This document shows, in pieces, positions 11,917-22,712 of a DNA stretch of 64,000 nt. Position numbers and translations under genes: made by a program. Under the pieces are notes generated by a model. The model had not been told where the DNA came from and ran no database searches. It worked only from the letters and a program-made list of their open reading frames with translations. How positions within the stretch are numbered: position 1 is the first letter of the stretch; each line of letters starts with the position of its first letter. The DNA is from Breviolum minutum Mf 1.05b.01 (lineage: Eukaryota > Sar > Dinophyceae > Suessiales > Symbiodiniaceae): NCBI GenBank assembly GCA_000507305.1, contig DF239827.1, positions 62,001 to 126,000 on the forward strand, given 5' to 3'.

Positions 11917-14208
11917 TGTATGTATGTATGTATGTATGTATGTATGTATGTATGTATGTATGTATGTATGTATGTATGTATGTATGTATGGATGTATGTA
12001 TGTATGTATGTATGTATGTATGTATGTATGTATGTATGTATGTATGTATGTATGGTTGTATATATGTACATTGTTTATATATATTATACATAAACTGCCC
12101 ACAAAAAGGGTACTGGCAGCTGCTACCAAGGCCCACACCTTAGCATATATAGCTCCTAGATTCCCCGAAACCTCGGTTGGCTTAACATGGCCAGGACATG
12201 GAACGTTGGCGTCAGGAAAAAGAACTTCTTCGGAAGACTGAAGCTGCTGCTGCCCAGGTGTCTTTCAACACGGCAAAACAGTGGGGCTAAGATATATAAA
12301 AAGTAAAGTGAGTGAACGGTAGATGATAGGTGGTAAATGGTGGTAACACAAAATCAAGAAGCTTGAATATATGAATGGAAATCGTAGCTTCGTTGGAAAG
12401 GATCTATTTGGGACGTATATCGACCTAGGACCTGTCGAGGAGACCTCGTAGATGTTGGCCTAGTGGGTTTGATCTCCATAAGATGGTCCAACACATCTGG
12501 GCAATGAAGAAAGTCCTGGTTGTTTAGGTTTTTAAGGGGATTATACTACCCACTTATGTGGGGATTATAATGAACCTGTAAGGGCCCCTATTCAACAACC
12601 AGTATAATGGAAAGTAAGAAGTTTTTTTTGGGGGCTCATCTGATTTTGAATTTCAACTAGATTACCCAGATCTATGGTGGTGGTTTCAATGATTGTATTC
12701 TCATTGCGAATCCTAACTATAGACAAGGATTTGTCTGTTTGACAAAATATTTTAAAGATGGATTGCAAAACTAAGGATGGTGTTTCACGCCGCACCACCA
12801 GGACAGTCCCATCAAACAGTCACCCAAAGTTTTCGCCACAAGGCAAATGCCACAGCTACTTTGAGTGGAGAACAACTCTTGCGACTTCGCGCGCGGAGTG
12901 AACAGCTGCTGCGTACACGGGACCGATACGGGAAAAAACAGCTTTTGTGTCAAGATATTTCTTTAAAAAGACTTTGATGGAGGAGTTGTGATGTGCTTTT
13001 TTGGTTGAGTGTTCTAGAGGATTCCTTTTTGGATGTGCTGCCTAAGTACATTAAGATGGATGGGCCCGCCCATATGGGAAGCTTCTTCGGGCTACGTTCT
13101 GCTTTTTTCTTCTGCAAATTCTTCAACCGAAATACACTCCCCCAAAAGATCCTAAAAGAAACTGCCAGAAACACTCTTTACAATAGAACCACTAAAAGCC
13201 GGCCCCAGGGAGGTTTCGAAGATGCCTGATTTACAATACGAGAACTAATGTTTTGTCTCGTTGCGCTAGGAGGTTATTATCAATCCAGTCAATTCGCCCA
13301 TATGAAACTGTTTATACAAATGTGACAAGGGTCAGGCTCTACCAACCTTTGATATCGGTGAGATTTGTGGATAATGAAATTGAAATTCTTATTTCAGCAA
13401 CTTCACCCCGGGCCCCGACCCCTGTCCCAATCAGACGCATGGGTTGGGGGGTTTCCCTCGAAGAGGAACGGCAAAGGGCAGAGAAGTTGGCGAAGACATG
13501 TCAACAGCAAGATCTGAAACAAAGAAGCGAGGCGGCACACTTTGAGTTGAGATTCTTGTGTTTCTTTTGAAACATATGGTGCTGTAAAGAACAAAATCTA
13601 GCTTGGCATTCATGGATCTGGCTTGAATACATTATATATATATACACAAATGAGTCTAAGTTTAGTCCTAGGTACATTTCCCATATTGTTTTGGGAGACA
13701 CGTCTGGTTCCAGTGCTTTGGAGTTTGTAATGCATTGGAAGATGTATTTGTCTTTCAAGAATTTCTGCAGGTGGAACGTAACACCTTCGTTACCTAAAAG
13801 CCACGGGCACTTCTTTGATGCGAAACCAAGGGGTATCCACCAACCACTTGAGCAATGAAAAAAACCCATGATTGTTTAGGGGTATATAGTGGATTATACT
13901 ACCCACTTAGGGGATTATCATAAACCACTATCAGGATCCCTATGAAACAACCCGTATTTCATGGAAAGTCTCCGGCCGTTTTTTTTTTCTCACTTGGGGT
14001 CCGCAGTCCGCAGGCCTATTCTCACGTGCCTGGACGCTTGGAGAGCAGCACTCAGCAGTTTGTCTCGCGGCAAAGGTCACGGCCCTGCGAGGAGGAGGTT
14101 GGGGGCCTTGGCCTCCAAGACTTGGATGTTGATGTGGAGCCAGCCATGGAAAACTCCCATGGGTCACGAAGACGACTACTGCTCATAAGAATATTACTGA
14201 TTATATGA
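6840..14208 (+). CDS. Multi-exon coiled-coil gene, CCDC112-like
   Basis: At least ten short exons in one direction read as a charged coiled-coil protein. Best supported: ~6840-7020 (LKASIARFEAWEDAPC), 7174-7236 (KSKHMELEACRVLYTASR), 7451-7528 (RVEEITQHLANTPRYGAW), 7897-~8054 (WRPADHDAFLRLLLGRF, a SANT-like patch), 9631-9735 (DALQAERQSLLQQWRQ), ~10248-10339 (VDMKKRQSLAETLAEE), 10777-10865 (KERAEAARREEERL), 11251-11314 (QRKQEALQAKKEAG), 12195-12257 (MERWRQEKELLRKTEA), 12807-~12948 (LLRLRARSEQLL), 13398-~13550 (SLEEERQRAEKLAK) and a last exon 14014-14208 ending at TGA. Many joins have matching phases (10339 to 10777 to 10865 to 11251; 12257 to 12807), not all. A tryptophan-aspartate patch followed by ER/KR-rich helices is the layout of CCDC112, a centriolar-satellite protein; this is an inference. 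Introns carry elements of families C and E. Confidence 0.5.
7026..7143. repeat. Family E element filling an intron
   Basis: CTGTTGATGGTTCAGAAATC faces GGATTTCTGAACCATCAACA. The coding-like frame on the left stops five bases before it and the next exon begins at 7174, so the element makes up most of the presumed intron 7021-7173. Confidence 0.75.
8102..8252 (+). repeat. Family C element
   Basis: Starts GAACCATTAAAAAACCCTGG and ends GTGGCTC, flanked on both sides by ATTT. Core GGATCATACTACCCC and GGATCCCTATTAAACAACCC. A second, reversed copy follows at about 8275-8352 (GGGTAGTATAATCCCC, then TTATTGCGC). Confidence 0.75.
8710..9600. other. Intron-like stretch, open on both strands
   Basis: Frames of about 100 codons are open on plus (8788-9096, glycine/alanine-rich) and minus (8700-8990). 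Neither shows clear splice sites or a known domain. The rest is AT-rich with a TA run near 9117. It sits inside the coiled-coil gene, so an unplaced exon is possible. Confidence 0.3.
9780..9893. repeat. Family E element
   Basis: GTTGATGGTTCAGAAATCCG on the left faces TTCTTCCATCAACAG on the right; the core GAAATCCCATTATTTGCGAC is the reverse orientation of that in the 7026 copy. Lies in an intron of the coiled-coil gene. Confidence 0.65.
10629..10678. repeat. Short dispersed repeat, copy 2 of 2
   Basis: Matches 5572-5625 with few differences, from TTTTTAGGGGTAAAGTGGAT to CTTTCCAGG. Confidence 0.6.
11876..12056. repeat. Tetranucleotide microsatellite (TATG)n
   Basis: About 40 units of TATG with two point variants, entered through a (TA)n run on the left. 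All overlapping open frames (Tyr-Val-Cys-Met or Tyr-Ile-His-Thr repeats) are artefacts of the repeat. It lies in an intron of the coiled-coil gene. Confidence 0.95.
12499..12637 (+). repeat. Family C element
   Basis: Starts GGGCAATGAAG and ends GGGGGCTC, flanked by ATCT on both sides. Lies in the intron between exons 12195-12257 and 12807. Confidence 0.75.
13850..13991 (+). repeat. Family C element
   Basis: Starts GAGCAATGAAAAAAACCC and ends TTTTCTC, flanked by ACTT on both sides. Its right edge is 22 bp before the acceptor of the last exon of the coiled-coil gene. Confidence 0.75.
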
Positions 14209-14427
14209 TAATGATGTGATAATAATGTGATAGGATTGATTGTAATGACACTGTTTTCTTTTTTCTTCGTGTTTTTTTATTGTTTGTGGGTTCAGAAGTG
14301 ATACTTTGTTTCGGTTCATAAGATTTTTATTCATGATTCATGCATCATACTATAAATCGAATTCATTGCAGTAGCCCGTAACGATGCGTATGGAATAAAT
14401 ATAGGGCCAGACGCTAGGGAATCATCA
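14209..14427. other. Shared 3' region of two convergent genes
   Basis: Only 219 bp separate the stop of the plus gene (14206-14208) from the stop of the minus gene (14428-14430). T-rich and AT-rich. No poly(A) signal could be assigned. Confidence 0.5.
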
Positions 14428-16435
14428 TTAGTGGTTTGAAACGAGTACCAGTTCTCCAAGCACATTTTCAGCCATTTCTATGAAACGCGATGTCCATGGG
14501 GTCCCACCGGTCCCAACGTTGGCGAAACCCGGAGTGTCTTTGCTGCGCAAACAACGCCGAAGCAATCGCCTCAAAGTAGCAGTTTTTAGCCGATGCGCAA
14601 AAAGCAAGACATAGTGACAGAGCGCAAGCTGAGCCATGCTTGGGATTGCCACATCCAATGATGATATTTTATGTCTGAGCTTGGCACCATGAACCCATAA
14701 CTCCATGGGGGGGACTTTCTGAATTTCATGAATGCCCCTTGAGGGAATGTTTTTGGATCCTATCAATATCTATGAATTGTAGATCTGGTCTATGAATCGT
14801 CTACAGATCCAAAACCATATAGTTTTTTTTTTTCATTTTTCATCTTCCGGAAATCCCCTTCCGTACATCATCACATCATCGCTCTTTTAAAACCATCAAA
14901 AAGTCATGGCGAAAAAATCCGGATTTTCTCCATCCTTTATGCAACCTAGCTGGTGGTTTCAAATATTTTCTTTTTTATTTTCACCCCGAACCTTGGGGAA
15001 ATGATCCTATTTGACTTGCGCATATGTTTTCAGATGGGTTGGTGAAAAACCAGCAACAAAACCTCGCCGTACCTTGAGGCCTGGAGCTGTCGTGGCGTCA
15101 TGCCTGGGAACTTTGCACATCAGGGCTTGGTACGAACCTTGCGAGCGGCGCCGGCGTGGCGTGTAAGCTGCAGTTGAAGTGACCTACGGTTACCGTGAAG
15201 TATGGGACCCTCCTGGGAACTAACATATCACCCTTGATTTTAGTCAATTTTGAAGATGATTTTCCTTTCCCGTTTGGTGGGATATGTTGGTTCCCTAAAG
15301 GGTATCAACAAGATTGATTTGTTTCACTGAATACATGCATCACGAAGATAAATTTCTGCAACGACTCTGCACGAAATTCGAATAGCGGTGCCACGGGACA
15401 ACACCATTCACTCAAAAAAAACGCTTTTAAAAGTACAGTATACCCATGTTCCTTCCATGTATGCAACATTTACCTACATTTATCATAAATTTATGGTCAA
15501 AGTAGGAAGATATTCCATACATGTAGCATCTTACCTGTTTCCCGAACTTTGAAGTTTTTCTAGCTGCCACGGCGACGGCCAAAGATTGCGGCCCACAAGG
15601 GGCCACTACTCCAAGTGGTGTTTTTTGGATTGGAGTGATCCTTAGCATAGATCTTAGTTCTATATGCCAATGAAGGTACCCGGTAACAGGGGTATCTTAC
15701 TTGGGGACTCCTATTGTTGGTGTAGAAAAAACGGAGTACATACTGTCAAGGTTGGTTCCGGATCCAGTTACCAATAGGGTGAAATAAGCCCTATAAATGG
15801 CCTTATAAATGGGTTTAGCTGGGGTTATTTCACCACACTTTCTAACTGGGGGGCCATGAAGCAATACATCCAGATCCCACTCCTTTGGCAAACCAATTGT
15901 GGTGAAAACACGTAACACCAGAAAGATTCACCATATCACCCAGTGTTGTTGATTGTGACTTCCTCAATACTTTCCTCCCTTGGAGGGAAACCTGTCCCGT
16001 AACTAGAAACAAAATTCAGCTCTGCCACATCTGCAGAGGGATTCGTTGGATTTGTTGTTGCACCAAAGGCACGGTGTAGCTCCACAATCTGCGCTTCCAA
16101 TTTGGGACGATGCCGGGAGATGTGCATCGAAAAAAAAATCGAATGGACTTCCTGTCGTGCTTGTGGCTCACTTTTAGATGTGGCTTGCTTGGGAGGCTTG
16201 GGAGGCGGCTTGTATCATCAGGGGTTGATGAACGTATCCAATATGAAGGGAGACTCAAACTTGATGGACATCAGGGAAATATATTTGATATATAATTTGG
16301 AGCGATATCTCCCCACACCGAATCAATTGTTTGGGTTGGTGATAAGACACCCACATATACGCGAGCAGCGTCCCTACGCAAAATGAAGAGTTTTTTTTTC
16401 AGCGAAGATGCAAGGAGTTCATTTTCAGCCCTCAT
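14428..16435 (-). CDS. Multi-exon minus gene, unknown protein
   Basis: The last exon, 14628 down to 14428, follows a CTCAG acceptor in phase 0 and ends MAENVLGELVLVSNH-stop, after an arginine-rich helix (TATLRRLLRRCLRSKD). Upstream exons on the same strand: 15640-15535 (GVVAPCGPQSLAVAVAAR, donor GTAAGA), 16088-15992 (IVELHRAFGATTNPTNPS, donor GTTTCC), 16253-16172 (STPDDTSRLPSLPS, donor GTGAGC) and perhaps ~16435-16385 (RAENELLASSL). The 16172 to 16088 join is in phase. A GC-rich stretch at 15060-15180 may hold one more exon. No family is recognised; the gene is helical and basic at its end. Confidence 0.45.
14946..15053. repeat. Inverted-repeat element, family F
   Basis: Begins CTAGCTGGTGGTTTC, ends GTGAAAAACCAG, with CAAC on both flanks (4 bp duplication). 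The core ATTTTCACCCCGAACCTTGG is shared with 32845 and 54125. Confidence 0.7.
15201..15304. repeat. Inverted-repeat element, family B
   Basis: CTGGGAACTAACATATCACC on the left faces GGTGGGATATGTTGGTTCCC on the right; core GATGATTTTCCTTT. Other copies: 29682, 44646 and 55369. Confidence 0.65.
15450..15530. repeat. Palindrome, family L
   Basis: CATGTATGCAACATTTACCT faces AGGAAGATATTCCATACATG around AAATTTATGG. It begins five bases downstream of the donor of the minus exon 15640-15535. Confidence 0.55.
15750..15880. repeat. Family H element
   Basis: GGATCCAGTTACCAATAGGG on the left and CATCCAGATCC on the right, with the core CCCTATAAATGGCC and GGTTATTTCACC between. Confidence 0.5.
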
Positions 16436-16911
16436 CGAATTAAGTGTACTGATGCACCATCTTGTGTATCTATGTTACCATCTTAAATTCATACAATATG
16501 TAATATGCATATATATATATATTATTTATATGCACATGATTTGCGCAACACATACAACATGCAGAACATACACACGTGTTAGCATCAAGGATGTTTGTGG
16601 CACCCTGAAGAGGACAACATGTGAGCTGTGAGACGTTCAGTAGACAAACTATGACTACAACAACCATTGTGGTAAATCGTTTTCTTGATTCAGATATTTT
16701 CTGGGTCCAGTTCTTTTTTTTTGAGAGGGTGATCCCCCTTAAACCTGATGAATTATGTCTGAAATTAATTAAATTCCACATGCTCAAACTTACTAGTTTT
16801 GATGAACATTTTCAACTTTGAAACTCAGAGACTGAAGATGGAAACTCACTGGAGATGAATGGTGAGATGCATCTCACCATCATCTCCAACCTCACTGTAG
16901 TAGTGTGGGTC
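16436..16911. other. No clear gene
   Basis: AT-rich with a (TA)n run at 16504-16522. Short frames on both strands lack splice sites. Confidence 0.4.
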
Positions 16912-17084
16912 TTAAAGCCCAGGGGCTTCGGAAGGTATGAAATCTTCAGCAGCTCCTCCTCCAGGATGCAAGGTCACTAGGATGATTCCACTGTTAGTAT
17001 CCCGATTGACCTTCACTGACCGGAAGTACTGACATCTGGGGGAGATCTTTTCCAAAGTTTCCGCACGGTTCGGTGAAAAAACAC
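16912..17084 (-). CDS. Candidate terminal exon, unknown protein
   Basis: After an acceptor TTTCAAG the frame reads FSPNRAETLEKISPRC, then YFRSVKVNRDTNSGIILVTL and HPGGGAAEDFIPSEAPGL before a TAA stop at 16912-16914. Composition is strongly protein-like. No family is recognised. It could end its own gene or belong to a larger minus gene with 14428-16435 if a GA donor is used. Confidence 0.45.
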
Positions 17085-18051
17085 CTTGAAAGTGACTGCC
17101 TGGAAGAGCAGATTTCCTTGGGCTTTCCATCCTAATTGGAGTTCCTCGTCCAATTTAGCTGGGACGTTACATTTCGACATATTCCGACCACCTCCAAAAT
17201 GTGGATGTGCAGCAACTCCTACGTATCGCCGTATTAAGATAGCTCTTCAAGGGAGTTGCGTTACCTCCTTTGAACTGGTGCACTAGTATATGTATGTGAA
17301 GCTAAGTTCTTTCGCCCATTTCAAGTCAAATCGAGATCAGTGAAAAGTCTTTGGTATCGTGCTTTTCGTTTTAAACTTCCTGCAAAACAGTGAAGTCTTC
17401 AAACGGAAAAAGTGTGAAGTGACTTGAAACACTGTTCTTCTTTTATTTGGAGCCTTCCTATTTTTAATCGGGATCACTTCACTTCACTTCATAAACATAG
17501 GAACTAATTTTGTTTCTCTATTTAATCGTCTACACTTCAGTGACTCACCGTGGTTTCACCATGTCGTTCTTGCTGCATTGAGGCCCAAGTAGTGTTTTAA
17601 ACAAGTTATGATTCTGCAAGTCCACGAGGTTTCAACCAAAAAGATCTTTGCAAAAAAACTACGGCCTTCAGGTATCAAACCCTCTCATCCTGCAACAAAA
17701 GGGTTGCAGATGTTGAAACCCAGGGTGTTTTCTTTGAATCAAATCCGATTTTCAGGACCTTTCCTATACTTTCCATGGAAAAAAACATTGGAGCTTTGTC
17801 CCTTAGATCCATTAGCATCCCGTCGGGTGACGAGATATGACTCGCTGAAAGTTTGGCTTTAAGCGTTTGGGACCTACGTGTTGCCTAGTTTCCAAAAAGC
17901 CAGCTTGAAAAGATTCACGGACAGAAAGCAACTGCTATTAACTCATTAAACCCAAATAGTTTCCCCCCCAAATCTTTTTTTCTTGAAGTCTAAGGGAAAA
18001 AAACGCCATTAAACCATCAACTAACCCAAACAACTGCAGGGTTTTTAGAAT
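17085..18051. other. No convincing gene
   Basis: Open frames on plus at 17086-17286 and 17608-17862 (SHPATKGLQMLKPRVF) lack clear acceptors. Otherwise AT-rich. Confidence 0.35.
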
Positions 18052-18222
18052 TTAAACTGTAGCCACCTTTGCCTTCCCTGTTTTTTTGTTATAGAACCAA
18101 CCCACCACTTTTCGTTTCCCTTGCATCGTCGCGGAGACGTTAATCGCCATGCGATTAAACTTGTCTTTTCGCAATGGCACCTCGAAGGGCTTTGCCGGTT
18201 CAGTCTGCCCTGCCAGAACTTT
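18052..18222 (-). CDS. Candidate terminal exon, basic protein
   Basis: A long pyrimidine tract and CCCAG acceptor lead, in phase 0, into KVLAGQTEPAKPFEVPLRKD, then FNRMAINVSATMQGKRKV and GWFYNKKTGKAKVATV before TAA at 18052-18054. The exon is exactly 57 codons with stop. The plus strand is also open here behind its own good acceptor, so strand is not certain. No family is recognised. Confidence 0.4.
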   Translation of the reverse strand, partial: KVLAGQTEPAKPFEVPLRKDKFNRMAINVSATMQGKRKVVGWFYNKKTGKAKVATV

Positions 18223-18324
18223 CTGGGATGGAAACGGGGAACAAAAAAAGTCATGTTAGGATGAAAGGGAAAACTATTGTTTATATGTGATATGTGTTTA
18301 TAGGACATATAATCATGCCAGAAT

Positions 18325-21300
18325 TTGGGATCAATCTGGTCAAATTACAGCGACCTCGCGCGTAGCCAGGTACCACATCAAAGCTTCACCCAATGACTTG
18401 GAGGCAATTCATCAGGGTAAGCAACAGGGACGTCAAAATTCCTGGTGGTCACTAGCATCCTGTTTGAAGGAATATATATATATATAATTATATATTATGT
18501 ATGTATATATATATATTTATATACATTTTATATATACATATATTGTATTTCAAGTATTAACTTATTTTTAGAAGTCACTACAGTACTAAGTAGCACAAAG
18601 ATAAGAATTCCACAATCACCCCATCGAGCTAATGGCGAGATCCGATTTTGGCCCATTGCGTTGAGCAAATCAGATCTCGATATATAAATCATTTTATGAA
18701 GGTTTGTATGTGCTTGTCTCTTAAAGAACTTAAGTAGATGAAAGTGATATAGTGATATATCGATCTACTTCTACATGAATAGATACTACTAGATATCCAT
18801 ACATATCCAGTGGTTAGGATAGAATGATAGGTAGATTTGTCGTTCTCCCCTCAATGGAGAAAACCGGAAGAGTTCATGCACCAATGGAGCGGCAATCAGC
18901 CAAGATTTCATTGCTGCTGGAGATTAGCAGTTGAGCAGTGTTGGAGACGAGCTCGTCCAAACACTACCACACTTCAAAAAGGGGGGGTTGGAATCAAGAC
19001 TGATGTATCATACATTATTTGGTGGTGGTTTCAAATATCATATATTTTATCCCTGAAATATTTAGGGAAGATGAATCCCAATTTTGAACTGGGGTGGCTT
19101 GAACAAAAATCAACCTTTAGGAACTTGGCTGATTTTTCCCTTTCCAAGGAGTGGATTTTAGTCTACCCTTCCAAGCTGACCAGGACCAGGAAACCTTTGA
19201 CCGCATTGTCCGGGGAACCAAAACCGCCATTCTGACATTTTGTCCCTTGTTGGTGGACAGCTGTCAGTTGGCATGTCATTTTAAAGCCTCCAAACTGAAG
19301 GGTGCTTTAGACAAGTGTGACCCCTTTCTGGTCACACAGGGAGTGATGTTCAGGCGGTTTCTATAGAATATTCAAAACCACCGCTTTTCAGCAACGTACC
19401 AGGTGATGTTGAATTCCCATGAATTACACCATGATTCCCCATCGAATCATACGCACGGAAGAAATCAACGGATAACATAGAAATCTTAAGTTTTTTTCCA
19501 CCAAGACCTTGGTATTTTTGTCTGCAACCCGGAAGCTTTGGATGTGCAGAGTTTTGTTCAGCTCTTGGTCCAAAGTTGAGGTCAGATATGTGAGCTTCCA
19601 TGGCTTCTGTTGCATCGAAACCACTGCGAAACACAAGGTCCCCCTCGACCATGACTTTTGAGACAGGGAAATTTGGAAATGTTCAGAGAAAATGAAGAAA
19701 ACAAATTGGATGGGCAGATTATGATGCTACAGTATAGCCAGTATAGCCAGTATAGCCTCGAATGTTATAACAGTTTGGTTGTGCAGAATTTTCAGTCAAC
19801 TTCTGTCTGTTGAGAAAGTCAACTTCTGACTGTTGAGAAGATATTCGTTGGATCCGGATACCCCATGGTCCAAAAGGTAGGTGAAACACGGGCTAATGTA
19901 AGCCAATACATGGTAACTCAGTATTTCTTTACTGCCAATGTGAAAAAACATCAACTCCGAAACTGCTACAAGCAGAACAGCTTTTTACAATCTATCTACT
20001 TCTCTTCTTTCACAATCTTTCATTTGGGCTTTTAGTACAAGACATATACTGTACATATTGACAGCATTTACACGCCTTTGCTTCATTGGGGAATTTTAAA
20101 TATTCGAAGCAGCGAATTTGTCTGTGAAACAAAATTATCAAAGTAGCCCAATGACTTGACCTACCAACACAACATACGGATGGCAGAAATCCAGCGAAGC
20201 ACTTAAGAGGTAGTTCATCCGGCTAACCCATGTGATGCAGGATTTGATTCCAATCAATACTATACTTGATGGTTCAGAATTGCTGCTAACCAGTTACACA
20301 CTTCGCCATTTGAGTTCTCTGAGTTTGGGCTTCGATCATGGAAGGGGGATACATCAAAACGTTCAGAAGCCTCCTGTGGAAAAGGTAGCACCTTTTTGTT
20401 TGGCTTCAATATCCAAACAACGTTGAGCCATGCACAACAACATTTCTGGATAAACTAACATAAACTATCACAAAGCCTTTTTCATTGTACCAGGATACTG
20501 AATCATATTGAATAAAGTAAAATTGTTTCATAACCATTGATACAAGGTGGGGCCCCTACCAGTCATAAATAGGGTCCATATGACCTCTGTAAATGGCATG
20601 ATAAATGAGTACCTACTTATAAGGGTTATATCCCCATTCATAACAGGTGGATCCGGGACCCACCTCCTTTTTTTCGTTTTTTTGGGTTGAAACACATCCC
20701 TATCAACCATCAACCCACCCAAACCTGCCGGCCAGGAGGCTTGCCAACAAGCCGTTAAAGAAGCGCGTTCGTTGGAGGTGTGGCGACCAGTCTCCACTTT
20801 TATTGAAATAAAGGGCAACTCAAAAAATACTAACGGAAAATGCCTTTTGGAATCTGATATGTTGTCATGTTTGGCAAAAAAACACTAGATTCAGACTAAC
20901 TCTTTTTTATGGACTTAAACTTGGCACAATTCATAGAGGCTGATTTTTGGGGACCTTTAAAAAGGATTCTTTGGGTACATACCTTGGATTTTCGTGAAAA
21001 AACACGAGGTTGGTAGATGTTGCAACACCTGTTTAAGCAGGTAATTCAAACAGCGACTAGATGCTAGGATGCTGGGGAAGGGGATTGGGTTTTCAAGGGA
21101 AAAATCTGACATGCCTTCCAATTCGACCCATGCTGCCAAACAATGACATTACGGTCAGATATGTAAAGCAGTATATTGATAAGTTGGAAGGGTCTTCGAG
21201 CTTGCGGTTGCCCATTGATGACATACCTATTTCGAAAATCAGTCCGGATATACAACTTGACAATCTTGAGACGAGTCCGGCAGTGCGGTTTTCAAATTAT

Positions 21301-21847
21301 CAGAAACTGGTGAAGAAACGTTGGAAAGAGGTCTAATTCATTTTGTATAGAGATTTACTGGATGACTGTGTGTTATCCATTTATTGTGATACATTTTCAC
21401 CATCCTTTTTCTTTGTATAGTTTGCTGATAGTGGCGTGCTCCCACCACCTGTGTCAGGGACGCGTTTCACATCGAGATTATTCGAACGATCGCTGGTCTA
21501 AACTCCCATTGTTGCCATGTATTTTTGGAGATGGTCATCAACCCCATAGGGGGTATATACCCAGAAGGATCATTGTTCCCTTTCGGTTTTTGATGACATC
21601 TTACAGCAAGCTACCACCTGACGAAGCCTGATTCTGTCAAGGCTTCATTTCAAGTAACGCCAGAAGTCATTGTCGTTGGGGAGACACAGATTCGTTGGTT
21701 ACCAGGAAAGATGGGATTTTCATGGGCTATGTTAGTTTCAGGGAGGGTAAAATTGCATGTTTTTTTTCAAGGAATTGTGCTTGGTGCGTTTTTTTTGCAG
21801 CGAAGACTTGTATCTTGCTACATATGAGACTGATTGTGATTTCCCTT
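18325..21847 (+). CDS. Multi-exon plus gene, unknown protein
   Basis: Candidate exons in order: 18325-18417 (VARYHIKASPNDLEAIHQ, donor GTAAGC), 19176-19330 (DQDQETFDRIVRGTKTAI, ILTFCPLLVD), 20736-~20808 (QQAVKEARSLEVWRPVST), 21098-21330 (NNDITVRYVKQYIDKLEG, ETSPAVRFSNYQKLVKKRW), 21421-~21495 (FADSGVLPPPVSGTRFTS), 21607-21697 (SFQVTPEVIVVGETQI) and 21801-21847 (EDLYLATYETDCDFP, donor GTAAGA). The 21330 to 21421 join uses a 90 bp intron in phase 0, and 21697 to 21801 is also in phase. The frame ending at 21501 would instead be a stop if that exon is terminal. No family is recognised. Elements of families F-like (19020), H (20525) and K (21700) lie in its introns. Confidence 0.5.
19424..19650 (-). 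other. Open frames antisense to the plus gene
   Basis: Two minus frames overlap: one reads VFRSGFDATEAMEAHISDLN, the other ELNKTLHIQSFRVADKN. Either could be an exon of an unrelated minus gene; no clean donor was fixed. Confidence 0.25.
19735..19850. repeat. Two short local duplications
   Basis: TATAGCCAG is repeated three times at 19734-19757, and a ~26 bp unit AGTCAACTTCTG..TGTTGAGAA is repeated twice at 19794-19845. Confidence 0.7.
20190..20668. repeat. Diverged family E copy and a family H copy
   Basis: 20190-20300 has CTAACCCATGTGATGCAGG and GATGGTTCAGAAT, a degraded family E. 20545-20668 runs from GGTGGGGCCCCTACC to GGATCCGGGACCCACC with the family H core. Confidence 0.5.
21698..21755. 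repeat. Family K element fragment in an intron
   Basis: TACCAGGAAAGATGGG to GTTAGTTTCAGGGAGGGTA, nearly the same as the right part of the copy at 26765-26881. The exon before it ends in front of GTTACC, so the element edge is also the donor. Confidence 0.65.
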
Positions 21848-22712
21848 GTAAGAGTAAGAACTTTTGAACATGTGGGACTAAGACGTAGAAGAAGGTCAAA
21901 CAAACATTCCTGCTTTTTCTAGCTCCCTGAATCCCGTGGGGAATTCATACACATACCATTTGTGCAAAAACGACCTTCCTGAGCAATTAACAAATCCATC
22001 TCGTTTCATCGTGTTTCAGGTGGCACAGATTGTTTAAGCCTGCAGAATGGTAGTAGTTTTGTGGTTCGCCTGTTGGTGACACTTAATTTTGCTGGTCACC
22101 TTGTGAAATTCAATAAATGTAACCTTGCCCACTGCCCCACCAATTCTTCGTTGAAACTAGCTTGTTTCGATACATGAAGATACGGGATCTTTTTGGTTAT
22201 CATCCTGAAAATGATTGTTGGTTTGAAGTAGTTTTGAAGCTGGTTGTGGTCATATAGTTGCGATATAATTTTGTTTGGATCATTTTGCAATATGTTGATC
22301 CTTGATTATTACGATTTGATTATGTTTTTTTGTTGATGATTGGTTGTTATGAGGTTTTTGTTGTGATTTGGTCCTGGACTTTTGTTCTTGATTTGGTTAT
22401 ACATTGGGTTGTCCCCCTTCCAGTAACTGGAAAGTGAAGGCTTATAGGAATCCACTACTAATATTTAGTAATAATTCTGGTGGTGACTACTTCTGGGAAC
22501 GGGAAGACCATATTTTTAATGGATGGGCGGTGCCCCTCATTGTCATAAGATATACATGGTTATACTACCGGTCACTGTATACCACAGGCTAAACCCCAAG
22601 GGTTTACACTATACAGTTTTTGACCTTGGGATACAAAAAGAACACATTCCAGTAGTGGTCAAAATGATGGGTTTAGCTTAGGATTTCCAATCCGCGCAAC
22701 AAAAAATCATGT
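21848..22712. other. No clear gene
   Basis: 22290-22390 is G/T-rich on the plus strand. Short frames only. A plus frame to 21922 ends in an arginine run and is more likely intron read-through. Confidence 0.4.

Noticed and set aside
11785-12241. Long open frames on both strands rich in Tyr-Val-Cys-Met or Tyr-Ile-His-Thr
   Set aside because: They are translations of the (TATG)n array, which has no stop in several frames.
18069-18222. Plus-strand exon opposite the minus exon
   Set aside because: It has a good acceptor but no donor was found; the minus reading ends cleanly in a stop and is in phase with its acceptor. Kept as an alternative only.
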